A stretch of 64,000 bases of DNA from Otis tarda. Its lineage: Eukaryota; Chordata; Aves; Otidiformes; Otididae. The notes below the pieces were generated by a model. The model made no database searches and was not told the DNA's origin. It worked only from the letters and a program-made list of their open reading frames with translations. Below, piece by piece: positions 22,601 through 34,300 of the stretch. Made by a program: the position numbers and the translations under genes. Position 1 is the first letter of the stretch. Every line of letters begins with the position of its first letter. Location of the stretch: assembly GCA_026413225.1 (NCBI GenBank), contig CM048552.1:46515001-46579000 (forward strand), written 5' to 3'.

Positions 22601-25600
22601 GTACAGACAAATCTCTGCCCATGCTTTGGATGTTCTTAAGAGGCCCCCAGAAAAAAAATACTGTGGAAAGTGGCAGATCATATTAATTGTGTTAGTGGAG
22701 TAGGAACAGCCCACAAATCATGAGGCAAATACTAGCAGTTTTCAGCAGTTTAGCAGCTATTGCATTTAATCTGCCTAAAGTAGCTCCTTGTGCAAGCACA
22801 GGTTTTATGTTTTCTGGCAGTACAGGGATTGTCGCTTCACACAAAAAGGGGAGTGAGAAAAATTTAGCAAATCAGTCTCTTTTGACATTCACATGTTTTC
22901 TACAATTAGGTAAATTCCTAACTGTTCAGTTAGTGCCACTGTTGTCTCCTTTGCAATGCTCAGGAACATCCTGAAAACAGAGTCAATGTGTAGTTTCTAA
23001 TTACTAGAGTAATTACAATAGCACGTGACTTAACATAATATGACATATATTATATAATACAATAATAATAACAACAACAGTAATAAATTATTACTTCATA
23101 TCTAGAGATCTTAAAAGAGACCATAATTTTATGTCCCATGTGAAGCACTAAGGCACGTCCACTCAAATAGAAGCTGTGTCTGCTTATACCGGTGTCTGTT
23201 GGAAACAGACTCCAGTCTGCACAGGCAAGTGGCTCAAATAGCATGAAACAAGACATTTGGTGATGGGAGAACCAAAGCTAGGTAAGTGATAGTAAAACTC
23301 CCAGAAAATTTGGATATTTGTGTTTATGTGATTTCTCCAGGCACTGTGTAAAAAGGCTGAAGCTTCAGAAGCTTGAAATTTTGACAGAAAAAAAAGGAAT
23401 GACGACAAGTGAGATGACCTATTACCCCAGCTAATTTTCCTCTGCAGTGTCAAGCAGAAGGTCATATTCTTAGGAAGTGATATCATAACCATGTTAACAA
23501 CCAGAACTCTCCAGTTATGTTCTTGTCACAGCTACAAAATCCTACTCTTTTTTTTTTTTTTTTCTTTCTATCTGGAAGGGTGTGTGTGCATGTGTGTGTG
23601 TGTGTATAAAACATACAGTAGGTAAATATATTGAAGGGCTCTGGTAATTTCATGGTAACCACAAGAGCAAAGCTCATGTTATTTGTGATGTTAACAGAAA
23701 CCAGAGATGTGCTATATGTATAGCCTCATTCACAGTCTCTGAATTGGCTTTTATATAGTTCATGGATCACACAAGAGTTTAAGAGGAAAAATATTTTCTT
23801 TAAATTCATGTACATAATATCCCTTTTCCTTCCAACGTACCAGAAGAAGGTCTGATAATTTTGACTTATTGTAAAACATTACTGTGTTTATTTTTAATAC
23901 AGGAATATCTTCTGCACCTAAATTTCACTTTAAGATATTTATGTTGTAAATCCTTGCTAAGAAATGAAAATCTAATATCAGAAGTGAGATTACTCAGCCA
24001 ACTGAAATGAATATAAAATTGATATGACTGAAACATTCTTTTGAAAATTATAACTGTATCATGAGAGAAGATGTAAAGATTTTCTAACATCTTGTGGCAT
24101 TTCTGAAGTTAAGTTTACTAATTTGGATTCCTACCTTTAAGGAAGAAACCTAGGTATCCCTTTGAAAGTTTTAAGGAATGAATAGCTTGTTCACATACTT
24201 CTTTAACAAGACATAGGTATATTTTAGGATTTGCAGCTGAATTCTGTTCTCATTTACACCTGTGAAATCTCACTGAAGCTAAATTGAAAGAGATTTGTCC
24301 AGGATAAAAATATCAGGAAAATTGGTGGTACTAAACTTAGTTTACTGCAACCCAAACCACTAGAAATATGGAAGAAAAGAGTGATTTTATGATACCTCCA
24401 GACCACGTAGGTTATTGGGCACTTTCAAGCTGAGCCTCTGAAACTTTTGAAGTTTTCCCATCATGACTGTATTAAAGGCAAACTCACGTATGTACCTATT
24501 TTAACATATTTTTTTTTAAATTCTTCCCATAATTATATCTGTGCAGCCTGGGCAACTGCAGCACTTGGAAGAGCATTTCTCAGAAAGACATTTTAGTAAG
24601 TCAGATAAATAAGACTTTGTCTTGTGTGAGTTAGCTTTGGGGATGATGAGCTCCTTCAAAATTAGCTCCTGTATTAGATGCTATGTAGATGAACTAGTCT
24701 CTCCCTGGGCAAACTCATCCTGCTGTGAACATTCTGGGACTAACCATTTGGCCTAGAAATATCATTAAAAAAATGGAGTTTTCTGGGCACATGTTTAAAA
24801 AATACATATATATTTTTTTTTTCCTCTGGATTCTGTTTTAGCTGTATCAGCTCCCTGTTTCGATTCAGTAAAGAGTTGTACAAGCAAAAAAAAAGTATTG
24901 AAGTGGAACAGCATGGAAATAGGAATGGATTACTTGTTTTGTAGGAAGAAAGGGAAATAAAACCCCAACAGTTGCTTAATCTGTCACTGCTACTGCAAGA
25001 AACGTATATATAACGATAGAATACAATAAAGTACAATTAAAAGCTCATCATGCTCCTGAACAACAACAACAAAAGACAAAGATTTTTGTACGAATTATTT
25101 GATTTCTGATTTTTCCAGTTCCTGATTGAGACAGAATGTGTGCAGCTTGGGCTTTCAAGCAAAGCGGAGATATTCTCCAGATCTTAAAGGCTTTCAGCTG
25201 CTATCTTCTTTACCACTCTCCTCTGTACTCTCATCAAATGCTATGTGACTCCAAACTCATTAAGTCTGAGGTAGTAAGCTTTATGAGTCTTAGTGGATGA
25301 TTTCCCAGTTGCCATACACTTCACCACCACACTTTCCATCTCTTTCAGGGTCCCTTGTTTCCTTCTTGCCATACTCTGTAAATCTGTACTAGGATCTGAG
25401 AAACTTTCCGGGCAACAGGATACTCAGGAATCCCTGAATCCTGAGCCGTAAGAGCTGTACTGCTCTCTTTGGCAGTGTTCTGTGTGATTGAATACAACAA
25501 ACTTTTGCAAGCAAGGCAATGGTTCAAATAGGTCCAGGTATGTTATGTCCTTTAATATTCAGATAAGCCACCTGTTTTCTGAAGAACAAAAAAAAAATAG

Positions 25601-28332
25601 CTTATAAGTCAAAACTGGCTCAGGTAGGTCAATTAAGGAGTAATAAGGCAGCAGAGGATCATGTCAAGCTGTGCAGGGTCTCCCATGGGCTGATGTTTCA
25701 GAGCCTTCAAAAAACTGCTGAAGGAAGGAGGGAAGGATGGGAACTGGAAAGCTCTGAAACTCTCACTAGAGTCTCTTTCCTCCTGTAGATCTCAGGAGGC
25801 CCACAAGAAGGAGGAAAAATCCTTGATATCCTTCCTCAGGCACCCTGCTCATTCCATCACTTCTCAGCAAACCACCTAAGATATGCAGAAGCAGATGCCT
25901 GAGGTGTGCTCAACTAGCTGTGCATATGTGTGTGTGTGGAAAGGCAAGCTGCATTCATGTGAGTGGGTGTGGATGTGCATGTATGCCTACACGTATGTGT
26001 GTCTGTGTGAGCAAGGAGTTGGGCAGACCAAGAGCTGGGGAGACGTGTTGCTACTGTCGCTTTTCCTCAGCCTTCTGCGGGAAACCAAAAGGGAGCATTT
26101 ACTGGTTCTTTTTTTTCCTGGTGGAATTGCCAAGGAGCCCAAACTAGTTTGTCAGCTCCTGATGATCCCCGCTAACACAAATGTTCAAAATATTAACTTT
26201 TTAAATAAGATTTTAATTATCTCATCCTTGCTATGTGCACTGGATCTCAGCTAGATGAGTTCAGTGAACCGTAATTTATCTCTTTAGCTTGCTGGTGGTT
26301 TGGTGGGTATGTGTTGTTGTGAAGTAATAGGACAATGGGAAAAAAAACAACTCAGCATTAGAAACATATTCTCATTCTGTGTGTTTGTATATGTGTGTCT
26401 GTCATAATTCATTACTTCCACTAACCTCAAATTTGAGAGAAAAAAACCCCACTCAGCTCGAGAGAGAACCTACGTATCTTAAAGCCCAAATTCACTTGTC
26501 TATCGATTTGGAACATGAAAGCAAAATTAAGTCTGAAGTGAGAATTAACTTTACAGTGCTGACCAAAGAGTAATTTCAATTACTCCAATGCATAGCAGAG
26601 AAGAAAGACATGTGGATTCAATCCCATGTGAGCAGTGATATATTCAACACACAACAGATTTTCACAATGAAGACAAATTTAACAAAGTAAAACAAAAAGA
26701 TATAGCTCCTGGCTGAGAAGTTCTGTACTACGAGTGAGGGCTACAAATGTCTTATAAAATGATATTTGTACTTTTTTTTTTTTTTTAATTCTCAACATTC
26801 AGGAAATAAATATAAGTAAAAATGAAGAAGAAATATAAGGCTGTATAGAAGAATGGTGAGTGCAAGTGAGAAACGACCGAAGAAGTCAGAGTATTTCAGA
26901 AAGTATATGCATTTAGTACTGATAGAGAGATAAAAAGAGTAGAGAGTTTAAAAAGACAGGAGGACAGCTGCTGATTGTGAAGTTTAAAGCAAAGTGAAGA
27001 TTAAAGCAAAGTGAATAGAGCGGGAATGAAAGAATGCACAGTCGAGCTGACTTGGGCTAGGCCTTGAAAATCTTTCTGTCTGTTCATCTAGTAACAAATG
27101 CGTGAAAAACACCTATCCATAAATAGCATCTATACATACATGATATGAGAAGGCCTGAGAGTCAGAATGAAGCTTTAAGTGACTGCCAAGTATAGAAGGC
27201 ATTATACATCAAAGCTTGAATACATGGTTACTCCAGATCTTCAGCAGACATCGCTGGTAACCACAAAGCTTGTCTCCTAGTCCATCATGCAACGTTTTCC
27301 AGGGATGCATAGTGGAGCCAGTTAAGGCTGGGAGTTGCAACAGAAATAGTCTCAGGTATAATTTAATAAAAAAAAAAATAAAGAAAAGATTTTTTTTTTT
27401 ATCTTAAACCATCTTTGAAACAACTTTAGGAAAAACTCTTGGATGTATTATCAACCATGCCTGTATTTTCTGGATTCATTTGTTTTAAAGTAATTATGCA
27501 AGGCTTCTCAATATTTAATTTTGCAAATACTTGTTGGGCTTTGTCACTTGAAAAATTCCATGTTTTTTTTGTTCACTCTTTTATACTCTTTCCTACCATT
27601 ACGTTAAGAAACAATTCTGCTTTTATGGTGAAAACAGCTATGATACTGTATGCTCTTTTGCTGTCTTTTCTTTCAAGTCAATTGTATTCCTCCACTAATT
27701 TTACTGACTGGCTGGGCTGATGGCATCCTGAGTTTTGATGGAAAACACTGAGGATAAAGCCACAGAGCAAAGAGATTAAAAAGCAAGGCATACGATTCAG
27801 CAGCCCTTGCTCTTAAGTGGATGTGCAGTATTTTGATTCATATAATGTCTTAATGGTAATTTCTAATATGATTGCAGAGAACTAGTTAAGTACATCTTGC
27901 TTGTTTTAAAGAGGAACTAATAATGGATATGTTAAGTAGAGCAAACCAAGCACTGCAGAAAACAAAAGATGAACTATCTAAATTTAATCTTATTCGTTTT
28001 ATATGTTCCAGATTCAGAACAATCTGTGGGCAGGGAATGCGGCTAGCGGTTCTGTGGTTACTTCCTGCATGCTGCCACGAGATACGTCTTCCTGCATGAC
28101 ACCTTATTCACATTCATCCCGGACAGATTCTGGCTACACAGGCTTTTCAAACCACCAGAATCAGTTCAGCCACGTGCCCCTCAATAATTTTTTCACTGAC
28201 TCTTTACTTTCTGGGGCAACCAATGGACACGCTTTTGAAACCAAGCCAGAGTTTGAAAGGAGGTCCTCCAGCATTGCAGTTCTACGGATGAAAGCCAAAG
28301 AGCATGCTGCCAATATTTCCTGGGCCATGTAA
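10304..28332 (+). CDS. ALX1: ALX1 (CART1), ALX homeobox 1, complete 4-exon coding sequence
   Basis: This gene encodes a paired-class homeodomain transcription factor that acts in the nucleus of cranial neural crest and craniofacial mesenchyme cells. It binds palindromic TAAT sites as a homo- or heterodimer (family knowledge). The coding sequence is join(10304..10529, 12754..13058, 16765..16893, 28012..28332), giving 326 residues, the length I recall for mammalian ALX1. Residues 1-131 form a serine- and asparagine-rich N-terminal region. The homeodomain spans about 132-191, with the WFQNRR recognition helix and glutamine at homeodomain position 50. The C-terminal OAR motif [12 protein letters not shown] lies at about 307-318 and the protein ends in NISWAM. 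All splice sites are GT/AG and the phases match: exon 1 ends after the first base of a valine codon, and the other two junctions fall between codons. An in-frame TAG at 10295-10297 fixes the start. ALX3 and ALX4 are the alternatives, but the N-terminal and C-terminal sequences are those of ALX1. Confidence 0.98.
10674..10751 (+). repeat. Compound trinucleotide repeat in intron 1
   Basis: This is an impure run of TAG/TAA, then AAT/AAC, then GAT, then AAC/AAT triplets, about 145 bases after the exon 1 donor. In the frame of exon 1 it would read as asparagine and aspartate runs. It is probably length-variable between individuals (inference). Confidence 0.85.
10755..11190. promoter_or_regulatory. 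CpG island in intron 1
   Basis: Dense CpG and GGC/GCC content, including GCGGCGTCCCCCGCGCCCGC-type sequence, begins right after the trinucleotide tract and ends before the T-rich run. It lies just downstream of the first exon and is probably part of the hypomethylated promoter domain of ALX1. Long open frames here on both strands reflect composition, not genes. Confidence 0.7.
11210..11264. repeat. T-rich polypyrimidine run in intron 1
   Basis: The run consists of long T stretches interrupted by single C or G bases, immediately after the intronic CpG island. It is a low-complexity tract with no coding content. Confidence 0.8.
12754..13058 (+). CDS. ALX1: ALX1 coding exon 2 (residues 76-177; homeodomain helices 1-2)
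   Basis: The exon begins after a pyrimidine-rich acceptor ending TGTACAG at 12753 and reads (V)[13 protein letters not shown]. It contains the acidic linker [13 protein letters not shown], the basic KKRRHR arm and homeodomain positions 1-46 ([15 protein letters not shown] through TELTEARVQ). The donor is GTAGGA at 13059. The 305-base length keeps the frame, since 226 + 305 is divisible by three. Cutting the homeodomain between positions 46 and 47 is the classic intron position of paired-class genes. Confidence 0.97.
13059..16764 (+). other. ALX1: ALX1 intron 2
   Basis: The 3,706-base intron splits the homeodomain codons. Donor GTAGGA and acceptor ATACTATAG match consensus. It is AT-rich, with a TG-rich microsatellite near 13541 and poly-A or poly-T runs near 14410, 14970 and 15632. 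A lower-repeat stretch at 15110-15290 looks like a possible conserved non-coding element. No other gene is seen. Confidence 0.92.
13541..13588. repeat. Interrupted (TG)n microsatellite
   Basis: TG dinucleotide runs are interrupted by TATATT, GCA and ATT. The run lies in intron 2 and has no coding content. Confidence 0.8.
16765..16893 (+). CDS. ALX1: ALX1 coding exon 3 (residues 178-220; recognition helix)
   Basis: This 129-base exon of 43 codons begins [18 protein letters not shown], the third homeodomain helix, which contacts the DNA major groove. It carries Q50, N51 and R53 of the homeodomain numbering. It continues [16 protein letters not shown] and ends RTDSYPQ. The acceptor is CTATAG at 16764 and the donor GTATAG at 16894. 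Because the length is a multiple of three, skipping the exon would keep the frame but delete the DNA-recognition helix. Confidence 0.97.
19621..19667. repeat. T/C-rich polypyrimidine tract
   Basis: About 47 bases of T runs broken by single C bases inside intron 3. This is low-complexity DNA. The lysine/glutamate-rich open frame on the opposite strand comes from it. Confidence 0.8.
20468..20548. other. Long-armed hairpin (miRNA-like inverted repeat) in intron 3
   Basis: AGGAAACTTAAT at 20468-20479 is perfectly complementary to ATTAAGTTTCCT at 20537-20548. Inside these arms GATTTT (20486-20491) pairs with AAAATC (20525-20530), and the six bases between the two blocks pair in part (A-T, A-T, G-U). 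The result is a stem of about 24 positions with about three mismatches, closed by a loop of about 33 bases. Size and shape resemble a miRNA precursor, but a decayed palindromic transposon remnant or chance in AT-rich DNA is equally possible. Confidence 0.4.
22373..22588 (+). mobile_element. CR1 LINE 3' fragment
   Basis: The order of diagnostic pieces matches the 3' end of avian CR1 elements: TCTAGATATAAAGGAAAAAG, then a GAGAGTGGTAAAGCCTTGGA-type block, then GTAACCTGATCTA, then CCCAGAGGTCCTTTTCAGTT, and a decayed end with ATTCTGAGGATCTATGAATC resembling the ATTCTRTG tail. It is 5'-truncated, as is usual for CR1, and diverged, so the insertion is old. It lies in the same orientation as ALX1, in intron 3. 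Confidence 0.8.
23060..23094. repeat. AAT/AAC microsatellite
   Basis: A short run of AATAATAATAACAACAACAG-type triplets in intron 3. Confidence 0.75.
23581..23606. repeat. (TG)n microsatellite
   Basis: TG dinucleotides with one CA interruption, in intron 3. Confidence 0.85.
24238..24312. repeat. Possible ancient amniote repeat fragment
   Basis: The text GAATTCTGTTCTCATTTACA, then CTGTGAAATCTCACTGAAGC, resembles a widespread, very old sauropsid/amniote interspersed repeat that contains 'TTACACC...ACTGAAGTCAAT...' modules. The match is from memory and is partial, so the family is not assigned. Confidence 0.3.
28012..28332 (+). CDS. ALX1: ALX1 coding exon 4 (residues 221-326; transactivation region and OAR domain)
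   Basis: The acceptor ends GTTCCAG at 28011. The exon encodes [16 protein letters not shown], then a serine/threonine-rich segment with [15 protein letters not shown] and [15 protein letters not shown], then the OAR motif and the terminal NISWAM, with stop TAA at 28330-28332. In ALX and PRX proteins the C-terminal part carries activation function, and the OAR tail modulates DNA binding and activation (family knowledge). Confidence 0.97.
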   Translation: MQNNLWAGNAASGSVVTSCMLPRDTSSCMTPYSHSSRTDSGYTGFSNHQNQFSHVPLNNFFTDSLLSGATNGHAFETKPEFERRSSSIAVLRMKAKEHAANISWAM

Positions 28333-28660
28333 TATAGCAGTACCCTTTCTTCATTTCCTTTTTTTTTTTTAAATAGCAAACCGAAAACATTTTTATTTCC
28401 CATATTTAAAGGACACAACAATAAGCTGCTGTATGTGGAATGCTAGAAATCACAATATACACGATGTCTGCTTAAACAAATGCAATATAATATTTAACAA
28501 TAAACCAAGAATAAACCAAATAGATTTACCATGCATCAAGCTCAACAAGCCCTCTTTGTTTTGATTTTTATATAGAAATACGTTTTGTTGTACCAGTTGA
28601 TGAAATATAATTATAGAATCTGCAAAAAAAAATAAAACTATTAAGCAAATATGTCTACTC
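28333..28660 (+). other. ALX1: Inferred ALX1 3' UTR with polyadenylation signals
   Basis: After the stop codon the sequence turns AT-rich. AATAAA hexamers occur at 28499-28504, 28510-28515 and 28631-28636, so the transcript may end near 28530 or near 28655. A T-rich run at 28361-28370 lies between. Which site is used cannot be told from the sequence, and longer 3' UTRs are possible. Confidence 0.5.
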
Positions 28661-31154
28661 CATTGGTTTTTAACAGTTTTGCATACAAAATTAATACTTT
28701 ACAAATGAATAATTCATAAGGGAACAACTCTGCAAAGGAAATTAAATTTATCATACTACACCCGTGAAGTAAATCTCTAAGCACACCATGCTGAGAGGAA
28801 ATATATGATCTTTCATGTTATAGGTGGAATTTGTAGACCTAACTCAGCCCTGTGCTGCTGCCCTGAGCCAGCTCTGCTGTTCTGCTAAACGCATGTTGAG
28901 CTCATTGGAGTTATATCAATGCATAACTAATGAAAGGAGGATAGAAGGACTCCTTTACTCTATGGACTTGACTGTACTCCTGTTAAAGATAATGAGATTT
29001 TCTTTTTGACAAACATATCACTAAAAGCAAAATCACAATGTTTAATAGAGTTTTCAAAGACATGCACAGATTATATAAGTTAACTAATGTTTAAATGAAA
29101 TCTTTAAGGTTACACATAGGGTATCTTGAAACTTACGTGACTAGAAGAGAGCATGGACTAGTACTGTGACATTTTCAACAGAATCCAGACTTAGAAAAAA
29201 ACACAACAGCAAAGTCTTACTTCCAATACAGTCTGTCTTACTGTTTCTTGTTATGCTACGGTCAAATTGAAAAGAAAAATGTCCAACAAGCCTTGCCAGT
29301 TTCAATCTGTAACTGATCTCAAGATGTTATAAGAGTGCATTTCGTCTAGTTTTAGTTACAGTTTGTTGATATTTTGCTTATTTGCTTTTTTTTTTTTTTT
29401 TCCCCCCACAGTGTAAGACTGGTTTGCTCCCTTTAAAGTTGATAGCAAAAATCTTTTCGACTGCAGTGGCAGCAGGATTTGGCTCTCAGCTCCCAGCCTA
29501 TCATGAAGGAATTAAAATGTCAGCAGACTTTCTGACATTTCTGGTGGAAAAAAAAATAGAGGAGAAGAAAAATACTTTACATCTGGAGAATTGCTATCTG
29601 CTTTGATTTACTTCTCCTCCCTTTCCCCTGTCACATTCCAAGCTCCTTCAGATGAGTGAAATGTCAGCCTCTTTGAAAGCAACAGTCAGTCTCTCAGGTT
29701 CATAAAGGCAAAGTAAATTAATTGAAATAAAGAAGGACTTGCATGGCTGTGATTAGAACAGGATACAACTCTCTGGGCACCCCCTGCTCGTTCTTGCTTT
29801 TCTCTCTGGCCATTAGTTAGGAACGGAGGGCAGGAGGGGAGGCGGGGGGAGAAGAGAAGATCAGGGAAGCACATTTCATCACAGCAACTGCAGAACTACC
29901 AGCACTCACAAAACCAAATTCACAGGAACCCCCAAATTGTCTGTGCTCCCACTCAGGAAGATAAACTTGAAAACTAAAATTGGAGGTGGGTCCATTCTGT
30001 AATCTTCCAATGGAATAAACAAACTTAACTTTGAAACCAAGAGGATTAGCTGAAAATGGGATTTTACAGTAGATTCTTACACAGCTGATTGAAAGGAAGG
30101 TTGTCCTATTTGCCACTAGTAATAAACTCAAAGTTTAACACAAATGTGTACTCCAATTTGTGGTTTCCTAATTTTATTCTCCCTCTAAAAATTAACTTCA
30201 GCTCTGGCTTGAGGAACTGAGAAAGAGTATTCTGGCTACAATTTGTCTTTTCCTCTTTTCCTTTTTAATGATCTGTTTAGACAGCAGTAAAATGAGCCTT
30301 ATGATTCAAAGCAAAAAAAAAGAATTTTATTAGTACAGGTAAAGATACAAATTTTATATAGACACTTGTGCCACATGCAGAAAGATGAAAGTGGTGGAAA
30401 TACACGGGTTTTTTAGCAGGTAAAGATGTTTCCAGTTCTAAAATGCGTTTTTCTTTCTTTCTTTTTTTTTTTTTTCAGTTTCCACATAATCATTTTTAAA
30501 GGTACAGCATTTAGAACACATCAAAGTGATTTCTAGATGGCTTTATTATTACAGCATCATTAGTGCATAAAGAAACAAAAGCTCAGCTGGCAAACTTCAA
30601 GCCATTTTTATTGTTGCCTCTCTTTCAGTTTTTTTAATTTACTTTGATAACAGAATTTGCTATTATTGTCTTGTGAAATCCCCCAAAAATTAAATTTTTA
30701 CAAGGCTTTTAATGCCAAGAGTAAAATCAAACAATTCCTAGGAGTTTACTGCAGTGACAGAATACCTGGGAAGAATACACATCCATTTTCAAAACATTAC
30801 ATTTTTAGATGCTTGAAGCCTCCCTCCAAAATCAAAGGGCAAAACAAAAGACTATATAATCTTCCGGTTGATTTTAATTAAGTGAAAGGGATACAATTTT
30901 AATTAATTCTTCATTTTGAATTTTACCAGTGGAAATTATTTGTTACATGTTGCTAAGGTAACTTTATGTATTAGACAAGCAGGTATTCAACCCTTCATTA
31001 AACCTGAGGTGTGATAAGTTGCAGGCCTGCATTAAGCTTGTCGCGCTCTTGCATCAGCCTCGTCTCAAAGAGTGAATGATAGTCTGTTGGTTGCAGCGTT
31101 TCATTTAACTAATGAAAAAGTATCTTCGTGTTAGATGTCAAGTACTACAACAGG

Positions 31155-31335
31155 GTCACATTCTGCCACTTTTATTTAGTAGTGCTTTACTCCATGAGTA
31201 GACGCATTGATGTGAGTGAGACTACTCACATAGGCCAAATTGTGAATCACTTGTAAACGTTTATTCACAATGGCCCCATTCATGCAAAGAGCAACTCAGT
31301 ACAACATGAGTAATCGGTTCATAATCAGGCCCAGC
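31155..31335. repeat. Possible ancient amniote repeat fragment
   Basis: The phrases CATTCTGCCACTTTTATTTA, TTTACTCCATGAGTAG, GTGAGACTACTCACATAGG and ATAATCAGGCCCAG recall an old interspersed repeat of sauropsids with 'CTACTCACATGAGTAA' modules. TGAGTAG and CTACTCA form a short inverted repeat inside it. The family is not assigned. Confidence 0.35.
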
Positions 31336-34300
31336 TTAAGGTACTATTCAGCTCTGGTAAGGATGGCAGAATCTGGCCCACGCTGGCTTAAGGCCAGACT
31401 CAGATTTTTTAACCAAGATGAGTAGCTCCTTATTCCACAAATAGTGCAAATAGAGCCAACAAGGCTATTTGTAGGCTTCTCTTTTTATAAGAAAACACTA
31501 GAAAAGAGGCATTTCGGTATATGCAAATAATTTGAGTAAGTTTCTATTCAAGGTAAATTTTATTTCCCACTGGGCTGTACTCCCACATTTGACAGGACTT
31601 GTGTTCTTGTGCTTTGATTTTATCCACTTAATGATTTCTTAGCACTAGCAACTAATCTTTTCACTGCTTCTTCAACATGTGGCAAATGCACTAAAAACAA
31701 AAGGAGGTGATTTACATAGCCTTCCTGCCAAGCACTTTAACTAATGTTTGAGATATGTGATCATCATGCAATGCTGAGAAGTAAATTTATAGAACTTCTG
31801 GGCCAAGAGTCCCTATCCTGTTAAAAGAGAAAGTGAAATATTGTTGTAATTATTGCTGTGAAGAATTTGTGATGACATAGCACTGCAGTTTTTTCTCCTA
31901 TGATTGATTCATCAACAAATCAAAAATGTTAAGCTTATATTTTGAGCAGATTTTTGAACACAAGTGAATTTATCTATGAAAATTAAAAATCCTCTTTAAG
32001 ATTTGTACAGACTCACGAGTGATGAACAACACTGCATTTAACAGCTAAATACCAAGTCTCCTTGCCATAAAGACTATCAGAAAAGTTTGACAGAACAGAT
32101 TTCTACCTACAGTTTAATCAGCAGTGTTACATACCACAGGAAAATATCAATGAAAGCATCTTTTGTTGCTGAGAATAAGCTGAAATGAGCTATATTTCTC
32201 ACTTCACTTCTTTACTATCATAATATTTTACGCTGTCAAGTGTTGAAGAAATCCAGTTCAATATGTTAAAGGCATTTTATTTTGATTGTGAACTTTATGG
32301 TAAGGCCCTGAGGTATATAATTTAACAAATACTACCAATGCTGTGCATTTATTGCTGAAATAATTTAGCAAGAGAGAAATTGTTTTGTTTGCAAAGAATA
32401 AAATATTACAGTGTTTTCAAAATGGCACAGATTATTTAATATTTTATTTATCAATTTATAAATATCAGAGATATTTAGAAATCAGACTTAAATGAAGCTG
32501 ATCAGAGTTAGAACTTATTTAAAACATTTATGCTTCTAAAATTAAAAATGTTTCCCTGGGAAGTTCTATCTGAGACAAGGCACTGATTTTTTTCCCCCAG
32601 CACTTTCATAACCAATTAACAAGTGGCTCACTCATTCTCCAGAATACACCCTACTTTTCCCTCTACAGCTATCTTTTTAGATTTGGCTGGCATCAGAATG
32701 ATAGTAAGACACTGTGAGTTACCTCTGAAGCTCTGTACCCATTTATTTTATACAACTTCTGAGTAGCCTGAAGAAGCTGAATTATATATCTAGTTTAACT
32801 AGGTTTACAGCTGCTTTGTATTGCCAGTGCAACACAAAACAGCTGTCATACACCGGTGAATTATCGTATGAAATATTGGTGATATAAGCAAACATTAAGT
32901 TAACATCCAGAATGTAAAGCTGTGGTAGTTGAAAGGGCGTCTTTTTAGATTTAAACTGTGTAAAATAAGCAGCAGGCTGAGCAAGCACTGAATGCCAGGT
33001 GTGAGTGTGAGAGGAGTGTGTAGTGAGTATGGGGGTATGGTGGCTGGGAATGTCAGAATAATCTGGGAGGAAATTCAGGGTACAGTGCTGTAGTAAAGAG
33101 GAAACCTAAACCTAAGGCCTCTCTTCCTTCCCTCTCTTGCCTAAATTCCACCACCTAAATCTCACCAGGATCTGTGAACATAAAAATTATTCTGTTGCCA
33201 CCTCTCTTATCTCTATTTGCAAGAATAGTATGGGTTTAAGCAGGGATATAAGGAACCCTAAAAGTAAGTCTTGAAGGGGCAGGGGTGGTAGGTGTACGGC
33301 TATCACTGCCAACAAAAACATACTGTGAAAGTAAAGAGCAGTTTTGAGGAGTAACATCCAGTCTCTACATTCTCTAATAGTGAATTTCAGGTTTTCTTTC
33401 CCTGTATTTTTAAGGTAGCATGAGTGCAGAGTGTTAAAGCACAGTGACAGTTGGATCAGTGAGTCTTCCAAAATCCTGAAGCATGGGCTTTCTGTGCACC
33501 ATAGATCTATTAAACCTGATACAACTGTGGCTTGCAAGTGAAGGACCGTATCACAACACTCTAACATGAGATATATTTGAGATATTGACCTCTTTCCGTT
33601 AGTTGTTTTGCTCTATATAAATAACAATATAAAATTTACATAGTTCCTAAAAAAGTCTCGTTGCTTAAATGCAGCCCACACATGAGATGTCATTGATTTT
33701 TCAATATATAGTAAAAAAAATAACCCAAGTAGATGAATTTTCAAAACTCATTATCTTCTCAAAGAACACAAGGCTGTCGTGAGGTCTCACATGACACTCA
33801 ACAGGTCAAAACTTCATCTTAGCTCATGCTGCCCCCTTTCATAACAATGATTATTCCTATAGAAATAAGCAGTAGACTAGACTAATAAACCCATTGATGT
33901 ATAGGCAATAATATTGTTAGCATAAACAAGGTCATTTGGAAGGCTATACATTACAGGATGAGGACAAAAATCATACTCTCTGATTGGCTTATACAGTGGA
34001 ACTTGACGGCTCATGAGTGCTGTTACAGGAGTGTTTTTCCATGCTCTGATTCTAACTACAGCAGCCCTCCATAACCTAACAGCTAACTGCTTCATCTCTC
34101 AGAAGCTTAGGCAATGATGGTCTCTACATCCTTTAATTATTTAAAATAATTGAAACCTGCCTTGTATTCCTGTGAGAATATCCCTATGTACAAACAACCA
34201 CAGTTCAGTATGATCCCACTATCATTATGGCTGGGCCAAGTCTGCTCCTAAAATCCACTAGTTGCAAAAGATTAGACTCCTGCACCCAAAATTGCCCTCT

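Larger units (their letters stand above)
16894..28011 (+). other. ALX1: ALX1 intron 3
   Basis: This 11,118-base intron is the largest in the gene. Donor is GTATAG, acceptor TATGTTCCAG. It is AT-rich and holds a CR1 tail at about 22373-22588, a polypyrimidine tract at about 19621-19667, an AAT/AAC microsatellite at about 23060-23094, a TG microsatellite at 23581-23606, an old repeat fragment near 24240, and a hairpin at 20468-20548. I see no nested gene. Confidence 0.92.

Noticed and set aside
33187..33567. 126-residue minus-strand open frame
   Set aside because: Leucine-rich composition without a recognisable domain, no splice or promoter context, and of a length expected by chance in a desert of this size.
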